Shown here one piece after another: positions 14,699-15,527 of a DNA stretch of 15,527 bases (position 1 is its first letter; every line of letters starts with the position of its first letter). The notes beneath the pieces are model-generated. The model searched no databases, was not told the DNA's origin, and saw only the letters and a program-made list of their open reading frames with translations. Origin of the DNA: Candidatus Neomicrothrix sp. UBA4742 (GTDB lineage Bacteria > Actinomycetota > Acidimicrobiia > Acidimicrobiales > Acidimicrobilacustridaceae); NCBI GenBank assembly GCA_002403895.1, contig DHIQ01000089.1, forward strand, positions 1 through 15,527. The letters run 5' to 3'. The translations under genes were made by a program, and so were the position numbers.

Positions 14699-14704
14699 AT
14701 TGTA
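14699..14704 (-). promoter_or_regulatory. Putative -10 element of the GGDEF-EAL gene
   Basis: TACAAT on the minus strand is a one-mismatch -10 hexamer (TATAAT) in otherwise GC-rich sequence, about 32 bases before the start codon. A short leader carrying GGGAGG would result. No convincing -35 is seen at 17-18 bases. Confidence 0.4.
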
Positions 14705-14825
14705 GAAGCAGCCGGCCGGAGGAGGCGGGCCGGAAAGGCCGGTCTCGAGGACCACTTACCGGCTTCAGGGCGGGGATCGCGCGGAAATCCTGCCCCGATA
14801 TGGGTGGGTCCGGGGCAGTATTTGT

Positions 14826-14831
14826 TACTAT
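14826..14831 (+). promoter_or_regulatory. Putative -10 element upstream of sufB
   Basis: TACTAT lies in the most AT-rich stretch of the 203-base divergent gap (14818-14848). It would start transcription about 33 bases before the sufB ATG. No clear -35 and no recognisable SufR or IscR operator was found by eye. Confidence 0.3.
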
Positions 14832-14870
14832 CTGGGTAGGAGAAATTCACCAGACCCCGGGAGCAGATGC

Positions 14871-15527
14871 ATGGCCTCCACCGACCTCGACCTCGATCTA
14901 GGCAAGTACAAGCTCGGATGGAGCGACGAAGAGGACTACGTCTTCAAGCCCAGCAGGGGCTTGCGCGAGGACGTCATCCAGGAGATGTCCTGGATGAAGG
15001 GCGAGCCCAACTGGATGCGCAACTACCGGCTCAAGTCCTACGAGCACTTCCTCAAGCGTCCCATGCCCAACTGGGGTGGGGACATGTCGGAGATCTTCTT
15101 CGACGAGATCTTCTATTACATCAAGCCCACCGATCATCAGGTCGACGCCTGGGACGAGCTCCCCGATTCGGTCAAGGAGACCTACGAGAAGCTCGGCATC
15201 CCCGAGGCCGAGCGCAAGTACCTGGCCGGCGTCACCGCGCAATACGAAAGTGAAGTCGTTTACCACAAGAATCGTGAGGATCTTGAGGCCCAGGGCGTCA
15301 TCTTCACCGACATGGACACCGCCCTGCGGGAGCACCCCGAGATCGTGCGGGCCTACTTCGGCACGGTGATCCCCAAGAACGACAACAAGTTCGCTGCCCT
15401 CAACTCCGCGGTGTGGTCCGGGGGTTCGTTCATCTACGTCCCGCCCGGCGTGAACGTGGAGATGCCTCTTCAGGCCTACTTCCGTATCAATGCCGAGAAC
15501 ATGGGCCAGTTCGAGCGCACGATGATC
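14871..15527 (+). CDS. sufB: Fe-S cluster assembly protein SufB (3' truncated by window)
   Basis: The first 219 codons of a protein usually about 470 residues long. ATG 14871 is preceded by GGGAG with a 7-base spacer. The sequence is characteristic: YVFKPSRGLREDVIQEMSWMKGEPNWMRNYRLKSYEHFLKRPMPNWGGDMSEIFFDEIFYYIKP in substance, then YHKNREDLEAQGVIFTDMDTALREHPEIVRAYFG and AVWSGGSFIYVPPGVNVEMPLQAYFRINAENMGQFERTMI at the window edge. SufB is the scaffold subunit of the SufBCD complex that assembles [4Fe-4S]/[2Fe-2S] clusters in the cytosol. The catalytic C-terminal part lies outside. In Actinobacteria sufB normally leads sufD, sufC and sufS; those genes would be expected just downstream. Confidence 0.96.
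   Translation, partial: MASTDLDLDLGKYKLGWSDEEDYVFKPSRGLREDVIQEMSWMKGEPNWMRNYRLKSYEHFLKRPMPNWGGDMSEIFFDEIFYYIKPTDHQVDAWDELPDSVKETYEKLGIPEAERKYLAGVTAQYESEVVYHKNREDLEAQGVIFTDMDTALREHPEIVRAYFGTVIPKNDNKFAALNSAVWSGGSFIYVPPGVNVEMPLQAYFRINAENMGQFERTMI

Noticed and set aside
14668..14850. Longer N-terminus for the GGDEF-EAL protein
   Set aside because: The frame is open, but the extra residues resemble no conserved sequence and a strong GGGAGG with 6-base spacing precedes ATG 14667.

Overview
This is high-GC DNA with GTG/TTG starts, tightly packed genes and short Shine-Dalgarno-led operons. The gene families fit an actinobacterium, and an uncultured member of Acidimicrobiia or a neighbouring lineage is my best guess; that placement is inference from composition and gene style. 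The first 33 bases are not genomic. They are the Illumina Nextera transposase adapter with one mismatch, so the window begins at a contig end from tagmented-library sequencing. The right end cuts through sufB.

Layout: (1) 35-2167, plus strand: 3' part of a MaoC-family hydratase, a SAM-dependent methyltransferase, and a MutY-type adenine glycosylase overlapping the methyltransferase end. (2) 2191-5100, minus strand: a three-gene unit, read right to left, of an epoxide-hydrolase-like alpha/beta hydrolase, a thioredoxin-domain protein with a large C-terminal domain, and a UGSC-family protein. The last gene is interrupted in frame by one UGA, exactly where the family carries selenocysteine or cysteine, and a near-ideal bacterial SECIS-like hairpin follows it. 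I read it as a genuine selenoprotein gene of 182 residues, which an automatic caller would split into two ORFs. (3) 5271-7177, plus strand: MBL-fold hydrolase, flavin reductase, and a gamma-carbonic-anhydrase-like beta-helix protein. (4) 7198-7653, minus strand: small DUF2752 membrane protein. (5) 7895-11423, plus strand: two overlapping half-transporters of a heterodimeric ABC exporter with one degenerate ATP site. (6) 11413-14667, minus strand: a 1084-residue multi-PAS GGDEF-EAL protein with both c-di-GMP active sites intact. (7) 14871-end, plus strand: N-terminal 219 codons of SufB, the scaffold of SUF iron-sulfur cluster assembly.

The most notable system is the thioredoxin-UGSC pair. A UGSCTSC redox centre is encoded four bases into the end of a CPTC thioredoxin gene (ATGA overlap), so the two proteins are probably made together and may exchange electrons. 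The substrate is unknown. No tRNA, rRNA, CRISPR array or insertion sequence was seen. No gene-free stretch exceeds about 220 bases; the longer gaps (5101-5270, 7654-7894, 14668-14870) hold promoters between divergent genes.
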